Source: DAOUBF01 sp034432795
Lineage (GTDB): Bacteria > Chloroflexota > Anaerolineae > DSLN01
Reading direction: 5' to 3'
Length of the DNA stretch: 64,000 bases
Assembly: GCA_034432795.1 (NCBI GenBank)
Contig: DAOUBF010000010.1
Coordinates: 51,056 to 115,055, forward strand
This document shows positions 24,685 through 32,633 of the stretch, one piece after another. The notes beneath the pieces are model-generated. The model ran no database searches and was not told the origin of the DNA. It worked only from the letters and a program-made list of their open reading frames with translations. The number at the start of each line of letters is the position of its first letter. Within the stretch, counting starts at the first letter, position 1. The position numbers and the translations under genes are program-made.

Positions 24685-25089
24685 CTAATGGCCCAGCACG
24701 CGGAGGGTCTGCGTGCGCGGCTGGAGGGTCAACCGCACGGACTTGAAGCGGTTGAGAAGCGCGCACACCTGATCGTGGCGCGCCCGCATCCGCGCGTCGC
24801 GGGCCTTCCACTCCCCTCCCACCTGTTTAAGCACCAGCGCGCTATCCCCCCGCACTTCCAGGGTATAGGCAGAGGGGTCACGCCCGCTGGCTTCAATCCG
24901 CCCGATCAGATCGCGGAGCGCGGCGATCAGCGTGTCGTATTCGGCCTCGTTATTGGTGACATACTCGCCCAGGCTCAGGCGCTGGATCGCCTTGTGGCCG
25001 TTCCGCGTTAGCAGGGCATAGCTGCCATAGCCAACGCCCGGATTGCCCAGGCTGCCGCCGTCAAAGACGATCACATAATCGGTGCTCAA
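24685..25089 (-). CDS. Ribonuclease HI-family protein
   Basis: About 134 aa from the TTG at 25089; a GTG at 25116 is an alternative. RNase HI removes RNA from RNA-DNA hybrids. The catalytic carboxylates are visible: Asp in VIVFDGGSLGNPG, Glu in TNNEAEYDTLIAAL, and Asp in EVRGDSALVLKQ. The final Asp/Glu region is in the C-terminal part. The sequence is closest to the short RnhA-like/YpdQ branch without an N-terminal hybrid-binding domain. It follows the MBL gene with a ~30-bp gap. Confidence 0.85.
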   Translation of the reverse strand: MSTDYVIVFDGGSLGNPGVGYGSYALLTRNGHKAIQRLSLGEYVTNNEAEYDTLIAALRDLIGRIEASGRDPSAYTLEVRGDSALVLKQVGGEWKARDARMRARHDQVCALLNRFKSVRLTLQPRTQTLRVLGH

Positions 25090-25120
25090 GGGATTATTCC
25101 CTGGGATGAAGGTCACCCGG

Positions 25121-25957
25121 TCACGTGCGCTGATTGACCATACGGTCGTAGAGCGAGAGCAGGTTGGCCACGTGGAGGTCCTGAACCAGGCCATAGAGGG
25201 GAATACGCGACTTGCCGCAGCTTTCCACGCTGATACTGCGCAGGCTGTCGCGCCCGGCCTTCCGGGCGATGGCCTTTTCTACCCTGGCGCGGATAGTCTC
25301 CAAATAGTGGATGTTGCTGTCCAGCGTCTCGTGAATTTCGCCGCGCAGGACCACCTCCCCGTGCCCCTGGATGATGTTCTCCAGGGACATCTTGCGGATG
25401 GCGCGCAGGGAGTTGATCATATCCTGCAGGTCGCCGTCCACGATGTACGGGATGGGCATGACGGTATCCGCCGCAAACAAGATACGGTCCTCTTTGACCA
25501 GGACGATAATACTATCGCGGCTGTGGCCGGGCGAGTGGATGAGTTGCAACGTCTTGTTGCCCAGGTTCAGCGTCATAGCCCCATCCTCAAAGACGACTTC
25601 CGGCAGGCGCAGGCTGATCTCGCTGAACTCTGGCGCTTGTGATTTTGCCTGAGCCAGTGCCGCCGCGCCGCGCTTCTCCAGCAGTTGGCGGCACAGGGCG
25701 TGCGCCACGATCAGGGCGTCGGGGAACAGGTAGTTCCCATGTGTGTGATCCGCGTGGTAGTGCGTGTTGATCACATAGCGGATGGGGAGACTCAGGCGGC
25801 GTTCCACGAAGGCGATGATCTCCTTCGTCTCGCTGGGAAAGGGGAGGGTATCAATAACCACAGCGCCCTGGGTGGTCACGACCACACCGGCGGTGACCTG
25901 AGCATACCGCTCGGAGGTGAATAAGTAAATATCGTCAGAGATTCGATCGCGCTGCAT
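25121..25957 (-). CDS. MBL-fold metallo-hydrolase
   Basis: The protein is 278 aa from ATG 25957. The metallo-beta-lactamase signature is NTHYHADHTHGN (~75), with later ligands in SPGHSRDSI (~155), AADTVMP and IQGHGEVV. This is the QuiP/class-B-like hydrolase branch; the substrate cannot be told. The promoter at 26003-26032 puts the transcription start near 25996, which rules out the longer frame beginning at 26032. Confidence 0.87.
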   Translation of the reverse strand: MQRDRISDDIYLFTSERYAQVTAGVVVTTQGAVVIDTLPFPSETKEIIAFVERRLSLPIRYVINTHYHADHTHGNYLFPDALIVAHALCRQLLEKRGAAALAQAKSQAPEFSEISLRLPEVVFEDGAMTLNLGNKTLQLIHSPGHSRDSIIVLVKEDRILFAADTVMPIPYIVDGDLQDMINSLRAIRKMSLENIIQGHGEVVLRGEIHETLDSNIHYLETIRARVEKAIARKAGRDSLRSISVESCGKSRIPLYGLVQDLHVANLLSLYDRMVNQRT

Positions 25958-26002
25958 ACAGGTTGAGGACTCTTGTGCGGAGGTCGCCGCAACGTTGCGA
26001 TT

Positions 26003-26032
26003 AAGATAACATAGAACGGGAGGCGATGTCAA
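26003..26032 (-). promoter_or_regulatory. Promoter of the MBL hydrolase gene
   Basis: Minus-strand TTGACA (26032-26027), 18 bp, TATCTT (26008-26003). Confidence 0.6.
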
Positions 26033-26051
26033 GGCTATATTTAATTCACCG

Positions 26052-27344
26052 CTAATTCACCGCCACCCGTTCAATGCGGGCGCCGAGAGCGCGTAGCTTG
26101 CCGTCAATGTCCTCGTAGCCGCGATCGATCTGCCCGATATTGCGAATGATGCTGGTGCCGCGCGCGGCTAGCGCCGCGATCACCAGAGCCATGCCCGCGC
26201 GAATGTCCGGGCTTTCCATCACCTGCCCCCGCAGGCGCATCGGCCCCTCCACTACACAGCGATGGGGGTCGCACAGGACGATGTGCGCCCCCATGCGGAT
26301 GAGCTTATCCACGAAGTACAGGCGGTTTTCAAACATCCACTCGTGGAACAGTACCGTACCGTGCGCCTGGGTGGCGATCACAATAGCGATGCTCATCAGG
26401 TCGGTGGGGAAGCCCGGCCAGGGCATATCGCGGATGCTGGGAATGGCGCCGTCAATGTCCTGGGTGATGCGCAGGTCTTGCGCGGGGGGGACGACGACAT
26501 CGTTGCCGCTGACGCCGAAGCGCACGCCCAGCCGCCCGAACACCAGGCGGATCATCTCCAGATGCTCCGGGCTGGCGTTGCGAATGGTGATCTCGCCGCC
26601 GGTACACACAGCCAGGCCAATGTAGCTGCCCACCTCCAGGTAGTCCGCGCCGATGGTGTATTCAGCGCCGCCAAGCCTGTCCACGCCCTCAATGATCAGC
26701 GTGTTGGAGCCGATGTTGCGGATGTTGGCGCCCATGCGGTTCAACAGGTGGCACAGGTCCTGGACGTGGGGTTCGGAAGCCGCATTGCGGATGATGGTGG
26801 TGCCCTCCGCCAGCACAGCGGCCATGATTGCGTTCTCGGTGCCGGTCACGCTGGCCTCATCCAGGAGGATGTTGCTGCCACGCAGCCGGTCGGCGCGCCA
26901 GGTGAACAGGTTCTGGTCGCGGTCCCAGTGGACCTCGGCGCCCAGCGCCCGCAGGGCCAGCACGTGCGTATCCACGCGCCGCCGCCCGATGACATCACCC
27001 CCAGGCGGGGGCAACTCCAACCGTCCGGCGCGGGCCAGCATGGGGCCAGCCAGCAGGATAGAGGCCCGGATCTGGCGGCACAGGTCCTCATCGGCGGTGG
27101 TGGTGGCAATGTCGCGCGCCTGGACGCGGACGGTGTGGGCATCCAGTTCCTCTATGGAGACGCCCAACTGGCGCAGCAACTGCTTCATGGTACGCACATC
27201 TTCAATATTCGGCAGGTTGCGCAGAGTAATGGGTTGATCGGTCAGAAGGCAGGCCGCCAGGAGGGGCAGGGCGGCGTTCTTGTTGCCGCTGGCTGTGACC
27301 GTGCCGATAAGCGGCCGGCCGCCTTCAATGACGAATTGCTCCAT
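26052..27344 (-). CDS. murA: UDP-GlcNAc 1-carboxyvinyltransferase MurA, Asp at the fosfomycin cysteine
   Basis: The protein is 430 aa, full length. MurA adds enolpyruvate to UDP-GlcNAc, the first committed step of peptidoglycan synthesis. Lys22 in ASGNKNAALP is conserved. The catalytic loop reads PPPGGDVIGRRRVDTH: the usual Cys (E. coli Cys115) is Asp117 here, encoded by GAT at 26994-26996. Enzymes with Asp in this position are active but are not alkylated by fosfomycin. The C-terminal RAGMALVIAALAARG is typical. A MurA paralogue with another role is unlikely but not excluded. Confidence 0.93.
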   Translation of the reverse strand: MEQFVIEGGRPLIGTVTASGNKNAALPLLAACLLTDQPITLRNLPNIEDVRTMKQLLRQLGVSIEELDAHTVRVQARDIATTTADEDLCRQIRASILLAGPMLARAGRLELPPPGGDVIGRRRVDTHVLALRALGAEVHWDRDQNLFTWRADRLRGSNILLDEASVTGTENAIMAAVLAEGTTIIRNAASEPHVQDLCHLLNRMGANIRNIGSNTLIIEGVDRLGGAEYTIGADYLEVGSYIGLAVCTGGEITIRNASPEHLEMIRLVFGRLGVRFGVSGNDVVVPPAQDLRITQDIDGAIPSIRDMPWPGFPTDLMSIAIVIATQAHGTVLFHEWMFENRLYFVDKLIRMGAHIVLCDPHRCVVEGPMRLRGQVMESPDIRAGMALVIAALAARGTSIIRNIGQIDRGYEDIDGKLRALGARIERVAVN

Positions 27345-27358
27345 GCTATCGCCTCCCT

Positions 27359-28312
27359 CTAGGGTGCATATACGATGGTGATCGGATCGCCAGGCTCCAG
27401 GTTCAGATGGCGGGCCGCGCTCCCCTCCCGCAGGGCGATTTCCAGGTGGGCATGGCTGCCCACCAGGGCGATCAGGGCGCCCGGCGCAGCGTTGGCGTAG
27501 GTGTGCTGGATACCGCGCAGGCGTTCGCCGCCCACCTCCACGACTGCGCTGGCGGCGCTGAAGCGCAGCGGCCCGCCCGGCGCCGCCAGCACCAGGTGCT
27601 CCCCCTCCCAGGCCAGTGGGCCAATGCTGGTAATGACGTTGCCAAAGCGGTCAGCGTGCAGCACCGCGCCCTGAATCGCCGCGCCGCTCACCTCCAGCCG
27701 CAGCGGGGGCAGGCGCACCAGATCGGAGACCGGCGGACCCAGGTCGCTGAGTTCGCCGCCGCTGGCCAGGTGGGCGGCTGCCGGGGCGAAGATGTCGCGC
27801 CCGTGAAACGTATCGCTCACAGGGGTAAGACGAAACCGGGCTTCGCGCAGTTCCACCGCCGCACGCAGCGGGTCGCGGGCCAGGACATAAGTGAAGATGC
27901 CATTATCCGGCCCCACGTAAAAGGCGCGCTCTGTGGCAATGGCAATGGGCCGACGGCGGCTGCCCACGCCGGGGTCCACTACGGCGAGATGAACGCTGCC
28001 GGGCGGGAAGTAGGGCGCGGCGGTGTACAGCAGGAACGCGGCGCGGGCAATGTCGTGCGGCGGCACCTCATGTGTCAGGTCCACCAGGCGGGCCTGGGGC
28101 GCCCGCGCCAGGATGACGGCCTTCATAATGCCCACGTAGGGATCGGCCTGGCCGAAATCCGTCAACAGGCTGACGATCCGGACGGGGGACGAAGGACGGA
28201 GGACCGAGGCCGCCGCCTGGGAAGTTGAACCGGGCTGAAGCCCGGTACTGGGTTCTATCGTCTGTCGTCCCTCGTCCATCCTGGCTGCCGCTGACCCGCT
28301 CACTCTCTCCAT
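27359..28312 (-). CDS. SAM hydrolase/halogenase-family protein (DUF62)
   Basis: About 317 aa. The family (DUF62, SAM hydroxide adenosyltransferase) converts SAM to adenosine plus methionine. Diagnostic motifs are SLLTDFGQADPYVGIMK, DLTHEVPPHD, AVVDPGVGS and YVGPDNGIF, with a C-terminal domain around RFGNVITSI. The N-terminal ~45 residues have no family counterpart and are encoded by a nested composite repeat (28181-28278). The core beta-strand begins within this region without a nearer start codon, so the repeat-derived peptide is probably translated. The start is uncertain (28312 or 28279). Confidence 0.87.
   Translation of the reverse strand: MERVSGSAAARMDEGRQTIEPSTGLQPGSTSQAAASVLRPSSPVRIVSLLTDFGQADPYVGIMKAVILARAPQARLVDLTHEVPPHDIARAAFLLYTAAPYFPPGSVHLAVVDPGVGSRRRPIAIATERAFYVGPDNGIFTYVLARDPLRAAVELREARFRLTPVSDTFHGRDIFAPAAAHLASGGELSDLGPPVSDLVRLPPLRLEVSGAAIQGAVLHADRFGNVITSIGPLAWEGEHLVLAAPGGPLRFSAASAVVEVGGERLRGIQHTYANAAPGALIALVGSHAHLEIALREGSAARHLNLEPGDPITIVYAP
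28181..28278. repeat. Nested composite hairpin repeat in the DUF62 gene
   Basis: A GACGGGGGACGAAGGACGGA arm, the inner palindrome ACCGGGCTGAAGCCCGGT (28229-28246), and an inverted CGTCTGTCGTCCCTCGTCC arm. Same architecture as 23021-23100. Confidence 0.7.
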
Positions 28313-29112
28313 ATCTCCACGATTCGGTCAAGGCGGAAGCTGCGTTGGTCCTGGCGCAGATGGCAGTAGGCCACAACATAGCTGCCGCTGATCTGGAGCA
28401 CGTCAATGGCGCGCTCAGTCAACACACCGTTGCGGTCGGCATAGCGGATGCGCAGGCGACAGCCGGTCTGGAGCGCCTCCAGGAGCGCGGGGGGCAGGCT
28501 GGGCGGCAGCGGCTGCTCAAAGCAGATATTGCCGCCCTGGGCGCGGATGAGGTCGGCTACGGTGTGCAGACCGCGCCAGCGCAGATCAGCCACCATGCGT
28601 TCAAACACCTGGTGGGTGGCGCAGACATCGGGCATGGCCCGGTGCTCGCGCTCCAGGGGGATGCCCAGGTGGCGGCTGATCGCGCCCAGGCTATTGCTGG
28701 GGAAGGTATAGTGGCGGCGGGCCAGCGCCAGCGTATCCACCACCGGGTTGGTCAGCGGGGGGCGGCGCAGGCGCTGGTATTCCGCTGCCAGGAAGCTCAG
28801 GTCAAACGGGGCATGGTGCGCCACCAGGACAGCGTCCTGGACCAGGGCCTCCACCGTCCCCAGGACCTCCGCGAAGCGGGGCGCTGTGCGCACCATGGCG
28901 TCACTCAGCCCGTTCACCCGCGCCGCACCGGGCGAGATCGGGCGCTCCGGGTTGACCAGTGACTCAAAGCGGGCCACCTCGCGCCCGCCCTGGCAGCGCA
29001 GCACGGCGATCTCACACACCCGATCGCCCAACGCGGCGGTCAGCCCGGTGGTTTCAACGTCAATCACGGCAATGGTCGCTTGATCAATGGGGATGTGAAG
29101 ATCACCGAACAT
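28300..29112 (-). CDS. DEDDh 3'-5' exonuclease fused to a WYL-like domain
   Basis: The protein is 270 aa. Residues 1-190 are a DnaQ-type exonuclease with a complete DEDDh set: Asp18 and Glu20 in AVIDVETTGL, Asp in HHAPFDLSFL, and His/Asp in HRAMPDVCATHQ. Residues ~205-270 resemble a WYL domain: LRIRYADRNG, then SYVVAYCHLRQ and SFRLDRIVEI (the WYL tripeptide is SYV here). WYL domains sense nucleic acid or nucleotides in several regulators. The combination suggests a repair or surveillance nuclease with a ligand-sensing tail. The gene overlaps the DUF62 start. Confidence 0.8.
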   Translation of the reverse strand: MFGDLHIPIDQATIAVIDVETTGLTAALGDRVCEIAVLRCQGGREVARFESLVNPERPISPGAARVNGLSDAMVRTAPRFAEVLGTVEALVQDAVLVAHHAPFDLSFLAAEYQRLRRPPLTNPVVDTLALARRHYTFPSNSLGAISRHLGIPLEREHRAMPDVCATHQVFERMVADLRWRGLHTVADLIRAQGGNICFEQPLPPSLPPALLEALQTGCRLRIRYADRNGVLTERAIDVLQISGSYVVAYCHLRQDQRSFRLDRIVEIWRE

Positions 29113-29113
29113 A

Positions 29114-30127
29114 TCAGCCTCCTGTACCTATAGACCATTCCGTGATTGCCCACTGAAGTTCGTCAGGGGTGGGCGTGGCGTTCCCCAGGCGGCGGACGAC
29201 CAGGCCGGCGGCGTAATTGGCCAGGGCTGCGGCGGCAGGCAGGGCCGCGCCCGCCGCCAGGGCCAGCGTGGCCACCGCGATGACCGTATCCCCTGCGCCG
29301 GTCACGTCAAACACCTCGCTGCGATTGGCGGCGGGCAGGTGCAACACTCCCCCCTGGTAAGCCAGCGTCAGCCCCTGCTCGCCGCGCGTGATCAGCATCG
29401 CGCCCAGGTCCAGGTCGTGGCGGAGCTGGAGCGCCGCCTCGGCGTAGTCGTTATCGGTGTGTAACGCCCGCCCCAGGATCATCATGGCCTCATGACGGTT
29501 ACACTTCACCAGGTCAAAGCCACGATATTTGAACAGTTCCCCCTGGGCGTCGGCGGTGCGCAGGAGGCGATGGCGCTGCGCGGCTGTCCTCACGGCCTGG
29601 ATCACCCCGCGTGTCGCCAGCCCGGTCTGGTAATCCGAGACGAGCAACGCCTCTACGCGGGGCGCCTGCCCGGCGATGCGCATGACTACTTCCATCTCCA
29701 CATCGGGCGACAACGGCGAGCGGTCCACACGGTCAATGCGGGCCACCTGCTGCGGGAACACCAACGAGCCACGCGAGATGATACGGGTCTTGGTGGTGGT
29801 GACTCGCGCCGGGTCGGTGACCAGGCCAGCAGCGTCAATCCCGGCCTGCTCCAGTTGCGCCCGCAGGGTCTGGCCAGCCTCATCCGCGCCGACCACGCCC
29901 ACCTGGATGGCGATGCCGCCCAGCGCAATGATGTTCATCGCCGGGTTGGCGCCGCCGCCGGGCAACGTATGCCGCTCCTCAAATTCCAGCACCGGGATGG
30001 GCGCTTCGCGGGAGAGACGGGTGGCTCGCCCGGTGATGTACTCATCCAGGAACACATCGCCGATGACGAGCACGCGCCTCCCGGCGAGGCGGGGCACAAG
30101 GTCAAGCAACTCCGCCTGAGAAATCAT
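29114..30127 (-). CDS. PfkB-family kinase, heptose-7-phosphate kinase-like (RfaE1)
   Basis: The protein is 337 aa from the ATG at 30127, which overlaps the upstream esterase stop (ATGA). It resembles the RfaE/HldE N-terminal kinase: VLVIGDVFLDEYITG, LPGGGANPAMNI, VKCNRHEAMMILG, and DVTGAGDTVIAVA. RfaE1 phosphorylates D-glycero-D-manno-heptose 7-phosphate for LPS or S-layer glycan heptose. No other heptose gene is nearby, so substrate assignment is tentative. The nucleotidyltransferase half of HldE is absent. Confidence 0.85.
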   Translation of the reverse strand: MISQAELLDLVPRLAGRRVLVIGDVFLDEYITGRATRLSREAPIPVLEFEERHTLPGGGANPAMNIIALGGIAIQVGVVGADEAGQTLRAQLEQAGIDAAGLVTDPARVTTTKTRIISRGSLVFPQQVARIDRVDRSPLSPDVEMEVVMRIAGQAPRVEALLVSDYQTGLATRGVIQAVRTAAQRHRLLRTADAQGELFKYRGFDLVKCNRHEAMMILGRALHTDNDYAEAALQLRHDLDLGAMLITRGEQGLTLAYQGGVLHLPAANRSEVFDVTGAGDTVIAVATLALAAGAALPAAAALANYAAGLVVRRLGNATPTPDELQWAITEWSIGTGG

Positions 30128-30846
30128 GCCCCATTGATGTACATCGGCAGCATCTGCTTCCACCAGGGCCAGTCATGGGCCCAGCCATCCCACAGCCGCA
30201 GGGCGTGCCAGATGCCTTTCTCCCACAGAATTTGCGATAAATAGCGGTTGTTCTCGGTCTCCTCGCCGGCGTCGCGCCCGCAGACCAGGATGATGTCCAG
30301 TTCGCGGCGAAATGTCTCCAGCCAGGCCGGATCGCTCAGGTTCTTCATATAGTCCACCGGGTTGTTGAAGTAAAAGTTCTCGTCGTAATAACCGTCCATA
30401 AACGGGCGCATGTCATAGCGCCCGCTCATGCCGATGACGCGCCGCGCCAGGCCAGGATGGCGGAAGGCGAAGTTGACCGCGTGATAGGCGCCGAAGCTGG
30501 CGCCGGTGACGATCAGGTAGGGGTTATCATTCTTGGAGCGGATCAGGGGGATGACCTCGTTCAGGATGTACTGTTCGTACTGGATATGGCGGAGGACGCG
30601 GGCGGCGGGGTGGCAGGCCCTGCAGTACCAGCTTTCCTCGTCCACGCTATCCACGCAGTAGAATTGGTTCCAGCCCTGCTCAATATGCCTGCGCATGGCC
30701 TCTATCATGCCGAAGTCCTCCCACTCATAGAAGCGACCGCGTGAGGTGGGGAAGACGAGCACAGGCGCGCCATGATGGCCGAAGACGAGCAACTCCATCG
30801 GGCGATTGAGCGCCTGGCTCTGCCACTGGTGATATTCGCGGTTCAT
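30124..30846 (-). CDS. Putative esterase (alpha/beta hydrolase)
   Basis: The protein is 240 aa and belongs to the esterase D/antigen-85-like group. The nucleophile elbow GASFGAYHA is near residue 112, the probable Asp is in CGRDAGEE, and the His is in GWAHDWPWWK. The N-terminal VFPTSRGRFYEWEDFGM is typical of this subfamily. There is no signal peptide. It starts the esterase-kinase-exonuclease run of same-strand genes with minimal spacing. The natural substrate is unknown. Confidence 0.83.
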   Translation of the reverse strand: MNREYHQWQSQALNRPMELLVFGHHGAPVLVFPTSRGRFYEWEDFGMIEAMRRHIEQGWNQFYCVDSVDEESWYCRACHPAARVLRHIQYEQYILNEVIPLIRSKNDNPYLIVTGASFGAYHAVNFAFRHPGLARRVIGMSGRYDMRPFMDGYYDENFYFNNPVDYMKNLSDPAWLETFRRELDIILVCGRDAGEETENNRYLSQILWEKGIWHALRLWDGWAHDWPWWKQMLPMYINGA

Positions 30847-30966
30847 TGGCCCTCTGAGGGGTGTCCCCCTGAACGCAGGACTGGCATGGGCGCGGGCCCC
30901 TTTTGCCGGGCCTGATTATACTCGGCCTGCGCCGCTATGCCAAAATGGGGCTGGCGACAGGTGCGT

Positions 30967-31020
30967 TTCCCCCCACCCCAACCCTCCCCCGCCAGGGGGG
31001 AGAGGCAGGGAGGGGGGTGA
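30967..31020. repeat. Dispersed C/G-rich hairpin repeat
   Basis: CCCCCCACCCCAACCCTCCC, then CCGCCAGGGGGGAGAGG and an extra GGGAGGGGGGTGA. Nothing else is seen between 30847 and the tRNA promoter. Confidence 0.7.
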
Positions 31021-31084
31021 TAACCAAGCTAAAACCGATTCTCCTGCTGGCGACAGGACTTCCTGGGGGCGTACTCAAATGGGA

Positions 31085-31113
31085 TTGGCGGGGGGCGGGC
31101 CGCGTGGTATAAT
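31085..31113 (+). promoter_or_regulatory. Promoter of the tRNA-Arg gene
   Basis: TTGGCG (31085-31090), 17 bp, TATAAT (31108-31113). The tRNA begins 17 nt later. Confidence 0.65.
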
Positions 31114-31130
31114 GATATTAGGATGGTGAA

Positions 31131-31202
31131 GCCCCTGTAGCTCAAGGGATAGAGCACCAGTCTTCGGAACTGGCCGTGTGGGTTCGAGTCCCGCCAGGGG
31201 CG
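31131..31202 (+). tRNA. tRNA-Arg (anticodon TCG)
   Basis: A complete cloverleaf of 72 nt: acceptor GCCCCTG pairs with CAGGGGC; D-stem GCTC/GAGC; anticodon stem CCAGT/ACTGG with loop CTTCGGA, giving anticodon TCG (reads CGA); T-arm with TTCGAGT loop; discriminator G. CCA is not encoded. A repeat hairpin follows eight bases downstream. Confidence 0.93.
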
Positions 31203-31209
31203 CTGCAAC

Positions 31210-31275
31210 GACGGAAGACCGAGGACGGAAGACGGAGGGTTGTTATCCTCCGTCCTCCGTCTTTCGTCCTCGGTC
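31210..31275. repeat. GACGGAGG-family hairpin between tRNA-Arg and coaBC
   Basis: GACCGAGGACG, then GAAGACGGAGG, loop GTTGTTAT, CCTCCGTC...CGTCCTCGGTC. A long stem-loop that could act as a 3' boundary for tRNA transcription, though it has no T-run. Confidence 0.7.
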
Positions 31276-31286
31276 GGGGGTTACAC

Positions 31287-32561
31287 ATGGAAACGATCCG
31301 GGTGCTCAAAGACAGGCCCATTGTCCTGGGGGTCACAGGTAGCATCGCGGCATATAAAGCGGCAGACTTGGCCAGCCAGTTGACCCAGGCTGGCGCGCAG
31401 GTGACCGTAGTTATGACCGAGGCGGCCACGCGCTTCGTGGCGCCCCTCACCTTCCAGGCCGTGACCGGCCAGCCGGTGTACACCGACCTGTGGACCCTGG
31501 AGCACCATATCCCCCACGTGGGCCTGGCGCAGAACGCCGCCCTCCTGGTCATCGCCCCGGCCACGGCGGACTTCATCGGCAAGCTGGCCAACGGCCTGGC
31601 CGATGACCTGCTCAGCGTGACTGCGCTGGCGGCGCGTTGTCCGCTGTTGATCGCCCCGGCCATGGACGCGGGCATGTACTCGCACCCGGCCGTCGTTGCC
31701 AACCTGAAGACATTGGCCGACCGCGGCGTCCACATCGCCGGGCCAGCCTATGGCCGTATGGCCTCCGGGCTGATCGGGCTGGGCCGCATGGTGGAGCCGG
31801 AGGAACTGCTTGGCCATATCCGCTACCTGCTCAGCCGGGGCGGGCCGCTCGCCGGGCGGCGGGTGGTCGTCACCGCCGGTGGGACGCGCGAGCCGCTGGA
31901 CCCGGTGCGCTTCCTCAGCAACCGCTCCTCTGGCAGGCAGGGCTTCGCCCTGGCGCAGGCCGCGCTGGACTACGGCGCGGAGGTCACGCTGATCACGGCG
32001 CCGGTGGCGCTGACGACCCCCTGGGGGGCGCGGCGCATTGACGTGCAGACGGCGGAGGAGATGTGCCAGGCTGTACTGGCCGCTGTTGAGGACGCCGACG
32101 TGCTGCTGATGGCGGCGGCAGTGGCGGATTGGCGCCCGGCGGAGACCTCGGCGCACAAGCTCAAGCGGCGCGAAACCGATGGCCCTACACTGCGCCTTGT
32201 GCCCACGCCCGACATCCTGGCCGCCGTCGCCCAGGTGCGGGAACGCACCGGACGACCGGCCGTCGTCGTCGGCTTTGCCGCCGAGACGCGCGACCTCATC
32301 GCCAATGCCCAGGAGAAGCTCCTCGCCAAACGGCTGGACCTGATCGCCGCCAACGATGTCCTGGCCGCTGATAGCGGCTTTGAAGTCGCCACCAACCGCG
32401 TTACCCTGCTGGACGCCCAGGGTGGCATCCAATCCCTGGAGTTGCTCACCAAGGCCGAGGTCGCCGAGCGCATTCTGGAGCGAGTGCACCTGCTCCTGGC
32501 CGCGGCCACGCGCCCGCCGGTGGCGCTGGCGAACACAACCGGGCCGGAAAAGCCGTCATAG
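31287..32561 (+). CDS. coaBC: Bifunctional phosphopantothenoylcysteine decarboxylase / phosphopantothenate-cysteine ligase
   Basis: The protein is 424 aa from ATG 31287 (GGGGG upstream); the open frame above it runs through the tRNA and is not coding. CoaBC makes 4'-phosphopantetheine for CoA. CoaC part (1-190): VLGVTGSIAAYKAADL, with active His in EHHIPHVGLA and flavin-site IAPAMDAGMY. CoaB part: VVVTAGGTREPLDPVRFLSN, AAAVADWRP and the cysteine-ligase lysine region KLKRRETDGP. Both halves are complete. Confidence 0.95.
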   Translation: METIRVLKDRPIVLGVTGSIAAYKAADLASQLTQAGAQVTVVMTEAATRFVAPLTFQAVTGQPVYTDLWTLEHHIPHVGLAQNAALLVIAPATADFIGKLANGLADDLLSVTALAARCPLLIAPAMDAGMYSHPAVVANLKTLADRGVHIAGPAYGRMASGLIGLGRMVEPEELLGHIRYLLSRGGPLAGRRVVVTAGGTREPLDPVRFLSNRSSGRQGFALAQAALDYGAEVTLITAPVALTTPWGARRIDVQTAEEMCQAVLAAVEDADVLLMAAAVADWRPAETSAHKLKRRETDGPTLRLVPTPDILAAVAQVRERTGRPAVVVGFAAETRDLIANAQEKLLAKRLDLIAANDVLAADSGFEVATNRVTLLDAQGGIQSLELLTKAEVAERILERVHLLLAAATRPPVALANTTGPEKPS

Positions 32562-32633
32562 TAGAGGTATCGCAGTAGAGGTTCAGGAGCGCTAGAGATT
32601 CAGTTGAGGTACTAACGGATTAGCCTTGTGGTT

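Noticed and set aside
31176..31286. Upstream extension of coaBC
   Set aside because: It starts inside the tRNA-Arg gene; CoaC homology begins at the ATG at 31287.
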